DNA of 64,000 bases. It comes from Notospermus geniculatus. Its lineage: Eukaryota > Nemertea > Pilidiophora > Heteronemertea > Lineidae. Positions within the stretch are counted from its first letter, which is position 1. Each line of letters starts with the position of its first letter. The notes beneath the pieces are model-generated. The model was not told the origin of the DNA, made no database searches, and saw nothing but the letters and a program-made list of their open reading frames with translations. Where the stretch lies: contig NMRB01000091.1 in assembly GCA_002633025.1 (NCBI GenBank), positions 87,233 through 151,232 on the forward strand, given 5' to 3'. This document shows positions 1 through 12,161 of the stretch, piece after piece. The position numbers were made by a program, and so were the translations under genes.

Positions 1-252
1 TAACTCAGGAACGACTTGACCCAGAGCGCTCAAATGTGCTATGTGGCTCCCTCTAGATGACCTTTATGTGCATGTGAAGTTTTGGCCCGATTGGACATCC
101 AATATGGCCGCCAGGTGGCATAACCCCGAAATCATTTTGAAGTCCTGCAACTTGGGAATGACTTGACTTACCAGATTGCTCATAACTGACATGCACCTCT
201 CTCTGTCATTACACTATTATGTTCAAACGGGTGAGCACATGGTCCATGGACC
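1..252 (+). repeat. 3' part of an AGCTCACC/GGTGAGC terminal-repeat element, cut by the window edge
   Basis: This stretch matches the right-hand third of the longer element at 40109-41167. It has the same phrases about tens of bases apart (TATGGCCGCCAGGTGGC at about 103-119, GGTGAGCACATGG from 230) and the same terminal palindrome GGTCCATGGACC (241-252). It lies in the nardilysin intron just before the exon at 295. No protein is encoded. The left part is outside the window, so its full length is unknown. Confidence 0.75.
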
Positions 253-294
253 ATTTCATTTTGTAAAGTCATTATCATTATCCATTCCTTTCAG

Positions 295-1880
295 GAAGCA
301 TTTGATCTGGAAAACGTCATCACGTCTCGGTTGAAATTCACTCCACTTCCAAGGAACGCACATCCTGAACTACTTATCTGTGATCTGCCAAAAACTGACC
401 ACTACTGTCGTGTACAGAACATGCAGGAAGATGATGAAAACTGCATCATAACGAACTATTACCAAGTTGGTCCATTGAATGACATCCGGGAGGGAACTTT
501 GAACGAAATGCTGATCTTGGCGATGGACGAACCGTGTTTTGATATTCTGAGGACAAAGAAACAGTTAGGATATTCGGTGTACCCCATGAATAGGAATACA
601 CAGGATGTACTTGGGATATCAGTGACTGTCTCCAGTAACTCGTCACAATTCAGGTAAATAAGATAACCTTTTTAAAGTTTATCTGTAGTTTTGCCGATTC
701 CATGACACCTTCAAGTGAACAGTATTCGTCACACTGTGAAGAGAGTTGAACCCCTCTTTCGTCCTGAATTGAGAGGTGTCCTGATTACAGATGGCTGACC
801 GAACATAAATGGTCAATCCAGGATTTATTTTAACTTCCTGGCAGATGAAATTTGGTCTGACTTGACCATTCTTTATTCATTTCAATATGGATACCCTAGA
901 CTTCACCATTCCTTCTTCATTTCAGTATGGATACCCTAGACAGCGACATAGAGGAATTCATTCAGGAATTTGGCCAGACACTGACAGATATGTCGGAGGA
1001 GGAATTTGTGAAACAACGTGATGCGCTCATCAAGAGGAAGGAAGCAGACGACACAAGCTTGAGGGAGGAAGTTGACCGCTATTGGACTGAAATGACTGCT
1101 AGAAGATACATCTTTGACATTCTGGACCAGGAGGTATGTGGCCATTGTTTTTATAAAGAAAATCAAAATCTTTTAAACACTGTCTCAAAGTTTTAAGTCT
1201 CCATTTTTTGTTTGACTGAGAACAGGAAGGGTTATAGATATGCACTTGTGCATATCTGACCTCTGGTACCCGTCAATTTACTCCACATCCTTTCAGCAGT
1301 CAGCTGGCCAATCATTCAGTTGTAAATTGTCTTTTTTCCAGATCACTGCTCTTAGGGAGATATCCAAAGCAGATGTGTTGGATTGGTTCAAGAAATACAC
1401 ATTGTTTGGTGACAAGGAGGCATCCAAACTTAGCGTACAGGTAAGTATCTTAAATTATACTGATGTTGTATATTATATGACCTTCTCACTGGGTTACTGA
1501 AGAAGACCCCGGTTGGGGTCGAAAATTCGCAAACACTCTGGAAATTGCCTTTTATTTATCATATATTGTGTGTCAATTTTTGTGCTTTTCATCTCTTTGG
1601 CTCACTGGGTTACTGAAAGAGACAGTATATCTGGCTTGGTTTTCATCACTCCGATTTTGCAGGGCAATTTACCTCTCTTTTCCAGGTTGAAGGTCACTCC
1701 AAGATATCCACAGACGCCAAGAAAGATATCGCCATGGAAACAGATGTTACCGACAGGAATATGTTAAGATTCCTACCAATAGAGGGTGATAAGAACAAAC
1801 AAGCTATCTCTGATACCGAGGACTTCAAAAAGAAACAATCATTTTATCCTGTACCGAAAGTTGTCAAAATATTTAAATAA
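295..1880 (+). CDS. NRDC: Nardilysin (M16 metalloendopeptidase), last four exons
   Basis: Nardilysin is a zinc metalloprotease of the insulinase (M16) family that cleaves at dibasic sites and also acts at the cell surface and in the nucleus. Only the C-terminal, non-catalytic half is here. Exons: 295-653, 926-1133, 1342-1440, 1686-1880; all have AG/GT borders and continuous phase. Visible family features are TNYYQVGP, EPCFDILRTKKQLGY and the EEVDRYW stretch, which fit nardilysin better than insulin-degrading enzyme. The C-terminus ends in VPKVVKIFK, comparable to the short basic tail of vertebrate nardilysin. The HxxEH catalytic site and the acidic insert would lie upstream of the window. Odd points: a 40-bp tandem duplication covers the second acceptor, and AATAAA overlaps the stop codon. 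Confidence 0.92.
861..940 (+). repeat. NRDC: 40-bp tandem duplication across a nardilysin 3' splice site
   Basis: Bases 861-900 and 901-940 are copies with four differences. The unit includes the polypyrimidine tract, the acceptor and the first 15 exon bases (TATGGATACCCTAGA). In the downstream copy the acceptor is AG (924-925). In the upstream copy the same place reads AA (884-885), so only the second copy can be spliced normally. Confidence 0.9.
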
Positions 1881-1881
1881 A
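1876..1881 (+). promoter_or_regulatory. NRDC: AATAAA polyadenylation signal overlapping the nardilysin stop codon
   Basis: The last codons read AAA TAA followed by A, giving AATAAA at 1876-1881 across the stop (1878-1880). If used, cleavage would fall near 1895-1915, leaving a 3' UTR of only about 15-35 nt and placing the tandem array at or just beyond the cleavage site. No transcript data are available to confirm use. Confidence 0.55.
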
Positions 1882-1910
1882 TTGTCTGTTTCTCTAGCCT
1901 TCTTGTTCAT

Positions 1911-2520
1911 AGGGTTATTCACGTGCGCTCATGCGGAACGGTAAATAACCCTCCAAGTGCACACAAGGGTTCTTCGCGTGCGCTCATGCGGAACGGTAAA
2001 TACCCCTATGCCGTGCATGCAAGGGTTCTTCGCGTGCGCTCATGCGGAACGGTAAATACCCCCCCAAGTGCACACAAGGGTTCTTCGCGTGCGCTCATGC
2101 GGAACGGTAAATACCCCTCCAAGTGCACACAAAGGGTTCTTCGCGTGCGCTCATGCGGAACGGTAAATACCCCTATGCCGTGCATGCAAGGGTTATTCGT
2201 GTGCGCTCATGCGGAACGGTAAATACCCCTCCAAGTGCACACAAGGGTTCTTCGCGTGCGCTCATGCGGTAAATACCCCTATGCTTTGCATGCAAGGGTT
2301 CTTCGCATGCGCTCATGCGGAACGGTAAATACCCCTCCAAGTGCACACAAGGGTTCTTCGCGTGCGCTCATGCGGAACGGTAAATACCCCTATGCCGTGC
2401 ATGCAAGGGTTATTCGCGTGCGCTCGTGCGGAACGGTAAATACCCCTCCAAGTGCACACAAGGGTTATTCACAGATGACAGGGTATTTACCATTCCGCTT
2501 GAGCGCACGCGAATAACCCT
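1911..2520. repeat. Tandem array of 55/56-bp units of two types, closed by an inverted copy
   Basis: Ten head-to-tail units start at 1911, 1966, 2022, 2077, 2133, 2189, 2244, 2295, 2350 and 2406; the unit at 2244 is short (51 bp). All share a core that begins AGGGTTATTCGCGTGCGCTC (or AGGGTTCTTC...) and runs on through ATGCGGAACGGTAAATACCC. The tail is either CCAAGTGCACACA (A) or ATGCCGTGCATGCA (B), in the order A B A A B A B A B A. The eleventh copy (from 2461) breaks off and continues as an inverted copy ending GAATAACCCT at 2520, so the whole block has inverted ends flanked by TA. It looks like a palindromic MITE whose left arm was tandemly amplified. The open frames inside it are products of periodicity, not genes. 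Confidence 0.9.
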
Positions 2521-2845
2521 AGTGACTTGGTAGAGATTTATCAACACATCTCAACCTTACTGGTACGCTCAAGAAAAGACAAGAAATTTGTTTATTTTGC
2601 AATTAAATTATTTTTATAATAAGTTTCTCTGTCTACATACATTATTGTTGTAAATTATTATAAGGTTTATGCACATGGCATGCAAGACCAAGGAAACCAT
2701 GGAGGGCACATCATGCCTACTGCCTTTACATCAATCAGTGAGGCTAGTCATTAAATATACAACAGTAATCATGGGCAAGATGACCCTCACTCTCGGAGGG
2801 TGTCCTGTCTAATAATCTTCGACCGATTTATGCAGAATATATCTC
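2521..2845. other. Spacer with no recognised feature
   Basis: AT-rich spacer between the tandem array and the piggyBac-type MITE. No convincing frame, RNA gene or repeat was seen. Confidence 0.5.
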
Positions 2846-2849
2846 TTAA

Positions 2850-3124
2850 CCCTTTAGGACTCGGTGAAAAAAAAATTGTGTGGTCAGATCCCCTCATAAC
2901 GGCCTACGCCGGCCTGGCAATTTCGGCTAGTTCTCACACCTTAGTTAAGATGGCGCTCGCATCGGCCGTCCCAGGCCGGCTTGAGGATCTATCATCATTG
3001 AGATGTAAGTTACTTGAAGTTCCGCCAAATATTTAAGGAGCCAGATGCAATTTATGTGAAATTTTGCAAGGGTCTCTAAGGGGTTTCTAGGCGGCCGGTG
3101 GCGGCCGTTTTGAGTCCTAAAGGG
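2850..3124. mobile_element. Non-autonomous piggyBac-type MITE
   Basis: A 275-bp element starts CCCTTTAGGACTC and ends GAGTCCTAAAGGG (perfect 13-bp terminal inverted repeats). It is flanked on both sides by TTAA (2846-2849 and 3125-3128), the target site of piggyBac transposases, whose ends typically begin CCC. The interior is GC-rich with GGCC/CCGG-rich palindromic stretches and has no transposase frame. The call rests on the end sequence plus target site, both directly visible. Confidence 0.85.
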
Positions 3125-3128
3125 TTAA

Positions 3129-4753
3129 AGAAGTTAAACTAAGTTAACAGCACAATATAACTAAGCAGGGTTGACATAAGGTTGATGTGAACTATGACTT
3201 GACTTGGGCAAAACCTATAACTTTCAGAGCATAGAATAAGATACATATGTACTGTGTACAAACTTGTCAAGGAAAGATGTTTTACAGCAACACAATATTG
3301 GTGCTGTAAAAATCAAAATTATTGATAGACTGAATTCATTGTAGGGCGCTATTTATTTTTCCCATCAATGCCATTGCTTTGTAAATTTTCGGTGCATGTA
3401 TAAATATAGAATGAATTCCATACATTATATATGTTGGTATCAATAACACTTGCACATTTTTAAAATTGAAACGTCTGGCACACTGTCGCTGTTGACGTGT
3501 ATCTAATCGACAAATGAATTCCAGAAAGTGAAGAGTGGCAAAAATAAACAATCCACATGTAATGTATTGCATGCTACCCATAGTAGAGCCAACATGACAG
3601 AGACATTGGGTGATTTCAAAGTTGGTTTTAACACCGGTTTTACAATGCTTTAAAGCTAACTTAGAAATCACCCTGGTGTTATGATTGAAGTCTAGTAAAG
3701 CCTTTTACTTCAGTTTTGTACATGGCCCAACAATGCATTTATACAGCCGAAAGGAAGTAAAAGCATTTACCAGTTTATGTTCATATAACCCAAGATCCGT
3801 ATTACCCTGACACCACTTGAAAGGTTTTCAGGGGCCGCCTCATTCTTGTCTTTCAAAATTTGTAATGTTCACCACATGCATGTCGACTGTTGAAATAAAC
3901 TGTATATGAAGACCTCACTTTGTCCTATCACTTTTGTTGTCCACCTCTAAAGGTAGGTCCCCTCTCTGTATCCGCTTCTCCATGATCCTGCCTATCACCT
4001 GCAAAAGACAGAATATGGAAAATAATTTACAATGGATTCAAGGAAGATCAGGAGAAAGTTGTAGTTATTCGCAGCAAGACACACTTGAGGGCCCACACAT
4101 TAAACAAAATTCACCTGGTAAGAGTCTGGTCAAATCATGTCCTCAAGCCCTTGGCCGTGTAATTAACCAGAAGAGAAGATTTGAAACACGTCTTTAGGCA
4201 ACTACCGTGCAGGGACAGCAAGGCAGCAGATGGGGTAGAATTCATGATAAAGGCAGATGTCGGGGATATCACCATCTTGGCTACCAAGGATTGTGACATC
4301 GCCCCGCCCTCCAACTACGCTTGCACAAACCCTTGGCATCTTTCGCCGTCTTCACCTGTATTTCACTGGCTGTTCTGTTAATCACCCCTCCGTTGAATAT
4401 GCATTTGGTACTAAACATAAGTTAAAGAGCCATCAATGACTGGAATGCCTGATGAGGGTGTTGGCTATTCAAGCAACTTAAAATAAGCAAGGTGAAGCAG
4501 AAGCAAAACAGACATGAAGCAGAAGTGAAGCACATGCAAGTCCTGTGTTGACACAACAGCGAAAGTGACATTTCAGGACCTCAACACAAACTCAAAAGCA
4601 CAAAAAAAAGTCATCCAGGTTTGAAAATACCGCTATTCCAGACGTGCAGCCTGAAAGCCAGGTGAAATACAAGCGAAGCACATGCAAGTACAGTTCAGCT
4701 GCTCGGCTTTTCCCTGCACCTACCATAAATGTTCATCTTTTGTTGCGCCAAGA
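3129..4753. other. Convergent spacer between NRDC and GNL2, including the GNL2 3' UTR
   Basis: No exon could be supported here. The part next to 4754 should be the GNL2 3' UTR (read on the minus strand). A minus-strand AATAAA is visible as TTTATT at about 3350 and a plus-strand AATAAA at about 3894, but neither could be tied to a transcript end. Confidence 0.45.
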
Positions 4754-7700
4754 TTAATCACTCGATTCCTGCGTCTTTCTCAAGTTACGATTTTTGACGT
4801 TGGCATATTTGTAGAAGTGATGTCCAATCTGCTTCTGCCGACTTTCCCGATACATCCGTCTTTTCTGGAAGAGAGATTTGAACATGGAAATAGGGACACG
4901 CAAAGTGGTCAAAATAATATCAAGAAGGACAATGGTCATTTCAAGAACAACAGCCACATCAACCAACTCGCAGTGACATTGGTGGACCATGTAGAGTATT
5001 CACTATGAACAAACGACAAAATTTCTTGATTTGTGGGTCAACTTCCAAACTCATTTCAATACCTGTTTCCCAGAAATCTTCACTGGTTCATCATCATCAT
5101 CTGCCTCTCGCAGACGTTTTCTTGCCTTCTTTGACTTTCCCTGCCTAGCATGCTGTATGCCAGCATCCGATGGCGAGCGTTTCAATCCCTTTCCTTTTTT
5201 ATCCGGTGTCACATCGACACATGCGATATTCTCATCCTCTTCCATTGAATACTCAAGTCCTGAAAGTAATGCATGGATAAGATCAGAAGAGGACAGGGAT
5301 AGTTTTATAAAACACTCCAAGTATTAGCTTGGCGTCCAGTACAACTTCACTGAGATGCAAAGTCCAAATGGCTGGATGGAAGCTTGTGACACCAAGATGT
5401 AGCGAACGGCAACATAATACCAATGCTGGACAGGCTCCAGCACTCTTCCAAGTCAAAGTCTACATGAAGAGACCCAGTCAACTGTCACCTTCATCTGCCC
5501 ATCGAAAGATCTTGTATGTGAGCACCAAGCACCACGAATTACATTCATATAACAAGAACAACTACCGAACACAAACCTTTTGCACTTTTTCCTCCCTCAG
5601 GTATCACACTGAAGGTTCCACTGGCACTATATTTCTTTATCACTTCATTCTTTACTGATTTAGACTTCAAGTCCTTATTTGAACTATCATTAGCAGAGTC
5701 ACGTATACTCCTATCCTGTGCATCCAAATCAGTCTTTCTTTTTGATTTCTTTCCTTTTTCTGTCCTTGTTTTTACTTTGCTACTGAGTTTACGTTTCGTT
5801 ACTTTTGATACAGAGTCTTTCTGCTTTTGTTTAGATACACCTTCTAAACTTAGACACTTTTTCACAGAGTCCTTCGAATGTTTAACTTCATCAGCATCGT
5901 CATCCTCCTCCACATCCTCCTCTATGTCCTCCCACTCATCGTCTTTAACATCATCATCATTATCAACATTATCATCATTAACATTGTCTAATTCCTCGTC
6001 ACTTTCAGGCATATCATCTGCTTCATCTGCATCGCAAGGTTCAAGTTCTTTCACATCCTCCCCTTCAAATTTTGGATCCACGTGTAATTTGCTAAGATCT
6101 TGTTTGACTTGAGGTAGATTCTGCTGAAGGTGGAAAAGTTCATCTTAAGGATTTAGCAAGACGACAGAAATGAACACAGCGTAGAATTTCCCATTAATTT
6201 CCCAAGAAATATTCTATCAATCATTCTTTTAGCAAACTGAGGAAGCGCAACACTAACCTTTGTCAGTTCCGTCTTTGTCTGGACTACACTACTTTCCTCT
6301 TGATCACCCGATTGTTTTTCCATTGCCTTCTTGTCTTCCTGCAACAGAAAAAGGACGGCTTGTAAAGGTAATCATTGAGAAGAATATCGACGAAGTTAAT
6401 TATTGGGGCTCTTGCAAAGGGACACTGAAGGACAGCCCTTGGTTCACACCCATGAAAATTTAATCGGAGCTGCTTACCTCAGAACCTGGTGGTCGAACGA
6501 AGTAAGGGATTTTCCCTCTCTGCCAGTCATTGAGTATCATCTTGGCAGATGTCTTCAGATCAGGCTCGCCTCCCTAGAAAGACAATGCATGTCAGTGCTT
6601 AAGTCTCCAGCAATGATTTTGATACAAATCTTTTTCCACTCGGCACAACCAGGTGAGAAAAGTGGAAGTAACTCTAACCCACCCTTTCGGCAGAGGAAAA
6701 CAGGATCAGAGAATGTCCTGACAACAAGTACATGCTATAAGATCATCTCATAGCCAACATGTCCTTGATAGAATGTCACTGCTGCATTGTCAACCAGTGA
6801 TCTAATCAGTGAGCTCCATAACATTCAATAAAGTGTGCTCTTCAATGCTTTACCTTGAGGAGCTTCCCAGATTTTTGTGCAAACTGCTCCAGGAAATCTT
6901 CGGAGTCTTTCCACAATTGTATCTGATACGTCTTTACAATGTACTCCTTCTTCACACGGTCTAGAACTGCTTGGATGTAATCCTCCGGAGTGCTGGTGTT
7001 CTCCACTCTAACCTAAATCACAATTTAAAATGAGTTAAGAGTAACAACAGCAAACTTGTTCTGCAGCAAGGCTCCATATCGTCGATCCGTATAGAAAATG
7101 CATTAGCTCGATACGTCATACGTGATACGGCTCAACGATACGGAGCCTTGCTGAAAGTCCCTATTGTTATTTCCCATTCCTACAGACAGCATTTACATGA
7201 CTACCTGGCATCCAGATCTTTTAGGAGTCACACAAATCGACACTGAGGTACAGGTGACACAACTTTGCAACTCCTCGGACAGAAAGCAAATAGCATTCAG
7301 TGATTCTACAAACGTCATCACCGCCGACAGGTTTAGGACAGTGGTGCTAACTGACCACCAAGACAGCCCCGACTGAATCAGTAAATACGAAACACGAACT
7401 ACTTACCACACCTTTGAGTACAATCTCAGTCTCTGTTTCACCGGTTGGGTACACGACACCAGGACAGTCAATTAGAAAGATTCGTCTCATCAACGTCACA
7501 TACTGCCAGACCTACAAAATTCACAAACATAACATGACATGTGCTGCACAATTCGCAGGACTGAATTCAAATTCGATTGCCTTAAATTTTCCGGCAAGGG
7601 TAGACAAACTAAATGAACACGCAACACATTTTTCCAAAGGAAGTTCTGAGCCATCCAGAAAACAGTAACAAATTGTCGTCAGAGTGGTGCAGTGGAAACA

Positions 7701-10700
7701 CAGGCAGTACTCGTACAATACTCCAGGTACTCGTCCTTCTTCCCGCTGTACATCGAATCACACTGTTGTCGACACAGAAATAATGCTCTATCTTGGCACT
7801 CGGCTCTAGGTTCGTACAAGTAAAGTCTTCTCCGAATATCGCAAATTTTAGACCCCAAGTGGGATTTTCCTCAGGCACTTTCTAGTAGAGATCCCAGAAG
7901 TTAGTCTCTAGGTTTAATACATTAAGAGGGTTACCTTTGTCTCTCCAGCAATGGGTGCCACATTACACACTTTCTTGGCTCGCAGGGTGTTGATGATGGA
8001 ACTCTTGCCCACATTTGGATATCCAATAAAGCCTACACTGATCTGTTTCTTATCGACGTGAAGCTGAAAGATGGACAGTAAAGATAACTGGTCTGATGAC
8101 AAGACAAAGTGAGTAGAGGAAGTTACATTCTGATCAGAAGAGGTGGGTATCAAGTCACCCACACATTAGAATATCATAAAATTATACATTTTCTGACAAA
8201 AGCGGTATTCTCCAGAAAGACGGAACAAAAATGAACACAGATGCATCGACGGATGAGGATCATACAGCGAGAAGATAATTGCTTACCTTTCCAAATTGTC
8301 GGAGGAGTTGAATGAGCGCTCCTTTACCAAAAGAATTAGATATACTGGCATGGAAGGCTAGAGTTGGGTATTCCGATGACAGTAAGGCAACCCACTTTTG
8401 CTGTAATAATAAAGAATGGGCGTTGAAGTCCCAAATCAATGACATAGCATAGTTTATGCGTTCAAACATCTGATTAAGAAACAGCAAAGTATCTTGGTAC
8501 AATTAGAGCGAATTTAAGAAACTTACCGTGACCCAAGTTGGAACTAAGTCACATTTATTCAGGACAAAAACAAGATGCTTGTGAGGCTTCTCCTTCCTCA
8601 GGTAATTTTCAATGTATTTACTTCTCGTACCCATTGGATCCCTCGCATCTAGCACTTGCAAGACGACATCAGCCGAATCGATCACCTGGAATATTTCAAC
8701 AGAGAAATTAAGTGCTGTAATGAAGATATCAACAAACAAGTTATACATGTATTATGGTGCCGTTGACCAACATTTTAATCAAATGTGGAAGAGTACACAC
8801 AAATTGAACTTCTACCGGTCAATTATCACTTTCCAAGTCAAATAATTTGCAAGAGTTCTTACCTTGTATAATTCATTCCAGATCCTCTTTGATTGACCAG
8901 CCTTGAATACCATCTCTTGTGCAGCATCCTTTACACCAGTGTATTCCTTCTCCAAGTCACCATCCTTCTCAACATCATATTTGTCAACTGAATCCTGCGC
9001 TTGGACTAGAAGGGACTGAAAAAGACATGATTGTGAGGGTTGTAACTGTTATATACGGAAATACTCTTGGGTTTCTGTTTTTATAATCTTCCTTTATTCT
9101 TCATCTTTACAACGTTATTCGAGGTGGCCACCTTGAACCGGGGGATACTGAATCAACTGTTAATCATAGTGCGTGGCGGACAGAGGTGCAGGCCACTGCA
9201 CTTGCCCAAGGCCACGCTGTAAGAAGCCCTGTGCTCGCGCACACCTAACTATATATACTAAATCCACGGGGGTTACACACGGGGGCCCTCTTAAAGGGGC
9301 GGCTGCCTATCCCAATACTACATAACTGAAAGCCAAGTCGAGAGTGGATTTAAATGCTCAGTTGACAAGTTGAATACCCTTTACTGTTTGATATTTTTCA
9401 TCGTGAATAGAAACTTCCCCTGCTGAAGACACAACCACAGACACGTCACAACTTCACTCAGCAGTAATACCGCCTGCTTAAGAACAGAGGAGACACCTAC
9501 CTCCATGTCAGTTGCCTTAATATTGGGTTTCTTCCGATGTGCTTTCGGCCCAAACGTATTCTCAAAGCTTTCTGTTTCTAGGATATGGACTCGCGCATTC
9601 TAAAAGAGGCAAGAATGCATTAATCACCTCATCACATAATCTCAAATTTTCTGCAGATTTCAACAAGTCAGCTGTACTGTAGGAAGACTCCAGCATAATG
9701 AATTGTCATTTGGGATATTTGCTCACCTTTGCTTTTTCATTCAAGAGTGTGATAGGCAGTTTTGTTTGTCGCATGACAACTTTGTAGGGATCCTTCAGAA
9801 CCTTGCCCATTTCATCTTGAAATTTCTGGAGGTCTGACTGCCCAACAACCCGAGTATTACCTGAAGAAGACAAAATGAAATCTCAGTGATTTTTATCGAA
9901 TGTGTGAGTTGAGATGCTGCAGATGATGTGCCTGTTGTGACTGTCAAACTAGATGCCAAAATTTCCATGTCAAGTCAATAATGTAGGAGATGTTTGGAAA
10001 CTGATGAGAGCAATTATCAGTTGTGATCATACATGTATGAGCTTACCAAACCACTTCCTATTTGGTTCAACCCTAGCCACAGATCCAGATGCAAGCCAAG
10101 ATTGGAAAGGTGCTGGTCGTACAATTTTTCCCTTGGAATCTCTGCAAAACATTATGGTTAACTCAATCATCAAATCAATCTGAGAACAAATATTCATACA
10201 ATGGATAATAGCAGACAATTCTCCAGACATATCTTTAGAAAGAACTTTGCGTACAGATAAGATGTTTCTGTGATTTTAGGGAACATGTGCTGATTCCTGA
10301 ACAATTTCTGTTCAATTGATCTGACAGTTTTCATCAGTTCTATTGACACTTGTCAGGTTTTACGCAGACTAGATTTCTCATAACGAGAGAGTAACTAACA
10401 GGGACTGTCAGGGTTGGAGCTACCATTACTTTTTTTAGCCAAAGTAAAGAAAATCCCTATTGTTCACAATACTGAACAATAGGCTTTTCTTTACTTAGGC
10501 TAAAAGAAGACAATGGTAGCTCCAACCCTGACTGTGAAACAACCTTACCTTTTAGGTTTGAAGTTCCTGTACATCTGAAGTCTTTTAATGGTGGCTTTGT
10601 CTCGCATGTTGTGTCCTCCGGATCCCTTGACTCGATCTGAAATACATTTTTTAAAGTATTCAGTTTCAAAGAAAACACGAAAATCACACAAAATAAATCG

Positions 10701-12161
10701 TCAGTATTGGGAGACATAAGTTGTGTTTTATTATCATTATTGTTACTAGGCAATACCCATTCAGTGGTGGAACTGCTAAAATTCATGCAAGACGCACGCA
10801 TCACGTTAGGACTAGGAGGGCTTTGGGGACGTAATGACGTCAGTCTTGGAGAAAATCGCGAACAAGCAAACAGGCCTAGTTTTCAGCTAGTCATGAAATT
10901 CACGACTTCGAATATTTGGGATATTCTACGTCGTGATTCAGCACTCCATGTTGTGTGGAGGAAATTCTCCCGTCTGAGAAGGGCGAAATGTTTTCACTGC
11001 TGGTGAAGCTCTGGAAGCAGGACAGCATTTCAAAAGTATCCTATCATGAAGTTTCAATATTCTAGATGACACTCCTACCGTTGCCCAAAAAATCTGACCA
11101 CTTCCAAAGCGTTTAAAATCCGAAGTTTGAAGGACAGTGAAAACACGCCGCCATATCCCTGTACATCGTACTGTCATGACTGTACATTGGTTTGTTGACT
11201 TCCGGAGCGAAAGGTCACTTGGGAGTTGAAGGTTCGAAAGGTCGGAATTATCGGATGTTTCTTCGCCCTTGGAGGAATAAACTTTCACCATTGCGCATGC
11301 GCAGAAGGCGCGTTTGAGCAATCGGAAACACTCGGCGATTTCCGATGACAGAAGAGGCAAACGCCGAAAGTGACGTCATCAAAACATTATGGCAGCCAAG
11401 TTCGGCGCGATGCAACATCGCATCGAAAAAAAGCAATTAAACCTATGTGTTCTGGTCAGATTACAATCAAAATGGTCCAGTCACCTACTGTTTTATATGA
11501 ACATTACAAATATTTGGTATTAAAAGCAATTTTCGCTGTAGGTTTTCGAGATATTCGCAATAAAAGTGCCGCGTGTTTGCCCTATTGATATGCAAATTTT
11601 CGTTTACACTAGTCCCCATAGGAGTTGTATAGGTTGAATCCGGTCGTAGAATCATAACTATGATGTTATGTTCGGAGACTGGAGTTTTCGGTCTAAGTTT
11701 TCAGCACACATTGAAAAAACTGCAGGGAGAGCTCTAATGTATTCAGATAGAGTGTAGTGCATTTTACACTACACTGACGTCGTGCACTGACGTTGAGAAT
11801 CGCGGCGATGATCTGATTGATGATGATTCGTGTTTTTCAAATTAAATTGAGGGGAGCTGAGAGAGAGGGGCTTTAAAAATGTGAAATCGCTTTCCGTATA
11901 CCGTACCGGTATGTCCCTTCACCAACGGGCAACTCTTGGGCAAAAAATTGTAAATAATGATCTCAGAGCAGATTACAGTGCCAAAATAATGAATTATTGT
12001 ACATACTAGCCTATACATGCACTCAGTGCACACATCATGCACATGCAATGCATTGCAGATGCACGTAGGCCTAGTCTGACATTTTTAATACCTGGATTCA
12101 TGCTATGTTGGTGTCGATTCACACCATCTCCTTTCGAGGATTTTCCTTTACTTTTCACCAT
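4754..12161 (-). CDS. GNL2: Nucleolar GTP-binding protein 2 (GNL2/Ngp-1/Nog2), complete, 16 exons
   Basis: GNL2 is a circularly permuted nucleolar GTPase of the YlqF/YawG family that acts in late 60S ribosomal subunit assembly. Exons in transcript order: 12161-12092, 10636-10549, 10141-10047, 9860-9727, 9599-9501, 9015-8863, 8685-8527, 8400-8287, 8063-7935, 7511-7407, 7012-6854, 6573-6478, 6338-6258, 6123-5577, 5259-5063, 4864-4754. They sum to 2337 nt, 778 residues, every phase consistent. The start gives MVKSKGKSS and a [10 protein letters not shown] junction as in vertebrate GNL2. GTPase motifs appear in permuted order: NKCD (about 256), GYPNVGKS (318-325), PIAGETK, DCPG (362). An acidic then lysine-rich tail (about 495-740) ends in [15 protein letters not shown]. 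Head-to-head with CENPW. Confidence 0.96.
7064..7153. repeat. 90-bp foldback (palindromic MITE-like) in a GNL2 intron
   Basis: The ends CAGCAAGGCTCCATATCGT and ACGATACGGAGCCTTGCTG are inverted copies with one mismatch, separated by further GATACG/CGTATC-type subpalindromes. It has no coding content and no clear target-site duplication. Confidence 0.65.
10407..10532. repeat. 126-bp foldback element in GNL2 intron 2
   Basis: The arms GTCAGGGTTGGAGCTACCAT and ATGGTAGCTCCAACCCTGAC are exact inverted copies at the two ends. The pairing continues inward (AAAGTAAAGAAAA against TTTTCTTTACTT; CTATTGTTCA against TGAACAATAG) almost to the centre near 10470. A transcript could form a hairpin over nearly its full length, only 17 bp from the GNL2 exon at 10549. 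Confidence 0.85.

Noticed and set aside
1923-2516. Two plus-strand frames of about 95 residues with repeating SRALMRNGKYP-like peptides
   Set aside because: They are translations of the 55-bp tandem array; the frame stays open only because of the periodic sequence.
1911-2520. CRISPR-like look of regularly spaced repeats (also at 49074-49342)
   Set aside because: No unique spacers, no cas genes and clearly eukaryotic context; the units are contiguous satellites or MITE-internal repeats.
5777-6112. Serine-rich plus-strand frame
   Set aside because: It is the antisense shadow of the acidic GNL2 exon 6123-5577.
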